From Spirosomataceae bacterium (GTDB lineage Bacteria; Bacteroidota; Bacteroidia; Cytophagales; Spirosomataceae): DNA of 5,923 nt. Within the stretch, counting starts at the first letter, position 1, and every line of letters starts with the position of its first letter. The notes below the pieces were generated by a model that did no database searches, was not told the origin of the DNA, and saw nothing but the letters and a program-made list of their open reading frames with translations. This document shows positions 4,844 through 5,923 of the stretch, one piece after another. A program made the position numbers and the translations under genes. The stretch lies in NCBI GenBank assembly GCA_030731175.1, contig JANQUM010000180.1:665-6587 (forward strand), given 5' to 3'.

Positions 4844-5923
4844 ATGAAAAAACTTCGTTTCAGTCTATTGATTCTATTAACGCTTAGTATCGCCTTTTCG
4901 GCAGATGCCCAGCGTAAAAAGAAGAAAGACAAAACTCCCGCAATTGTTGCCGTACTTGATACCGCAACAAACTCTGTAAAGTTAAAAGTTAAAAAAGAAG
5001 AAAAAGGACCCAAAGCCTACGCAAAGTTTATAGACAGCACCTATACCACAAAGCGTGGATTGATAACGGTGCACGAAAAAGAAGAAAAATTCTATTTCGA
5101 GATTACTGAATCACTTTTTGACCGCGAAATCATGGCAGTAACGCGTTATTCAAAGACTGCCGCAGGTGGTGGCGTTTTTGGTGGCGAAGAGGTGAACCGT
5201 CAGGTCGTGAAATTTGAAAAAGGCCCCGGAGACAAGATATTCCTTCGCTCAATAACATACGTTGTGACAAGCCCGGATAGCACAAAGCCGATGTTTCAGG
5301 CGGTGAAAAATTCAAGTTCAGACCCAATCGTGGCAACTTTTGAAATTAAAGCTCAAACGAAAGATTCTGTTTACGTTTTTGAAGTAACCAAAACCTTCGA
5401 TTCTGACTTGCAAACGTTCTCTTTAGACCCAATTGCGAAGCAACGTTTTAATATTGGTTCTTTCAAAAGCGACGCATCTTTTATAGATAAAATCAGCACG
5501 TATCCAATAAACACCGAAATCAGAACTGTAAAGACATTCAGTGTAACTCCGCCACGAATTTCGTTGAGTCCAACGCCGAGTATTGGCCGCTATTTTCCTG
5601 CAAGTCGGGACGCGGGAGTAGTGACTTTAGAAATGAACACGTCGTTATTATTATTGCCAAAAGAGCCGATGCGTAAGCGTGAATTTGACGCACGGGTTGG
5701 GTATTTTGCCAATCAATACGCTGAATTTACGGAGGAATCTCAAAAATCAGACGAAAACGTATTTGCCGTTCGGTGGCGTTTGGAACCAAAAAATGCAGCC
5801 GATGCCTTGAAGCAAAAAAATGGCGAATTGATTGAGCCAATGAAACCGATTATATATTATATAGATCCGGCAACCCCCGTAAAGTGGCGGAACAGCCTAA
5901 AGGCTGGTGTTGATGATTGGAAT
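4844..5923 (+). CDS. Secreted zinc-dependent metalloprotease (DUF5118/DUF5117), 5' part
   Basis: The first 360 codons of a gene that runs off the right edge. Residues 1-22 are a signal peptide (MKKLRFSLLILLTLSIAFSA plus DA, cleaved before Gln23), followed by the basic stretch RKKKKDK. A DUF5118-like segment spans about 50-105 (RGLITVHEKEEKFYFEIT, then FDREIMAVTRYSKTAAG). DUF5117 spans about 110-315, with recognisable landmarks: KIFLRSITYV, FQAVKNSSSDPI, STYPINTEIRTVKTF, VVTLEMNTSLLLLP, DARVGYFANQY and VRWRLEPKN. The last residues, IIYYIDPATPVKWRNSLKAG, are the usual entry into the catalytic zinc domain. The HExxH zinc site should lie downstream and is not in the window, so activity cannot be judged. 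Full-length members are about 800 residues or more. The ATG at 4844 gives the signal peptide directly; no Shine-Dalgarno is seen. It is divergent from the primase with 167 nt between starts. The substrate is unknown; a role in outer-membrane or extracellular protein turnover is a family-based guess. Confidence 0.9.
   Translation, partial: MKKLRFSLLILLTLSIAFSADAQRKKKKDKTPAIVAVLDTATNSVKLKVKKEEKGPKAYAKFIDSTYTTKRGLITVHEKEEKFYFEITESLFDREIMAVTRYSKTAAGGGVFGGEEVNRQVVKFEKGPGDKIFLRSITYVVTSPDSTKPMFQAVKNSSSDPIVATFEIKAQTKDSVYVFEVTKTFDSDLQTFSLDPIAKQRFNIGSFKSDASFIDKISTYPINTEIRTVKTFSVTPPRISLSPTPSIGRYFPASRDAGVVTLEMNTSLLLLPKEPMRKREFDARVGYFANQYAEFTEESQKSDENVFAVRWRLEPKNAADALKQKNGELIEPMKPIIYYIDPATPVKWRNSLKAGVDDWN

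Noticed and set aside
5130..5336. Minus-strand open frame of 68 codons opposite the metalloprotease
   Set aside because: It lies inside a strongly family-like DUF5117 region on the other strand.
5851..5865. AT-rich palindrome-like run TATATATTATATA
   Set aside because: It lies inside the metalloprotease gene and encodes the conserved IIYYID segment, so the base pattern is explained by codons.

Overview
The window reads as chromosomal DNA from a member of the Bacteroidota. Three things support this: a secreted metalloprotease of the DUF5118/DUF5117 type typical of that phylum, signal peptides ending in Ala-x-Ala before Gln, and an almost complete lack of Shine-Dalgarno sequences combined with -7 elements of the TAnnTTTG kind. 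Base composition is moderately AT-rich. The order or genus cannot be fixed from this sequence. Seven protein-coding genes fill nearly the whole window. I see no RNA genes, insertion sequences, CRISPR array or attachment sites, and no gene-free stretch longer than 300 bases.

Left block (+ strand, 1-3077): the 3' part of a degenerate vanadium-haloperoxidase/PAP2-like protein, then a complete secreted vanadium-dependent haloperoxidase with all vanadate-pocket residues, then a small Cys-containing protein of unknown function with a non-ATG start, then a non-haem ferritin closed by a strong intrinsic terminator. The first two genes are diverged tandem paralogues. The complete enzyme would use hydrogen peroxide to oxidise halide outside the cytoplasm; ferritin would use peroxide or oxygen to store iron inside it. 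A functional link between them is only an inference.

Middle block (- strand, 3076-4676): a compact CHC2-zinc-finger plus Toprim primase-like protein followed 8 nt later by a small MscS-type channel. The two look like one operon, and it converges on the ferritin gene at the shared terminator region. Right block (+ strand, 4844 to the edge): the first 360 codons of a secreted zinc-dependent metalloprotease, transcribed divergently from the primase.

The most interesting non-coding signal is the ferritin leader (2417-2467). A central segment there can pair with either an upstream or a downstream copy of a repeated motif, giving two mutually exclusive hairpins, the second ending 10 nt before the start codon. 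The most interesting protein signals are the haloperoxidase paralogue that has lost most of its vanadate ligands, and the stand-alone primase lacking a helicase-binding domain.
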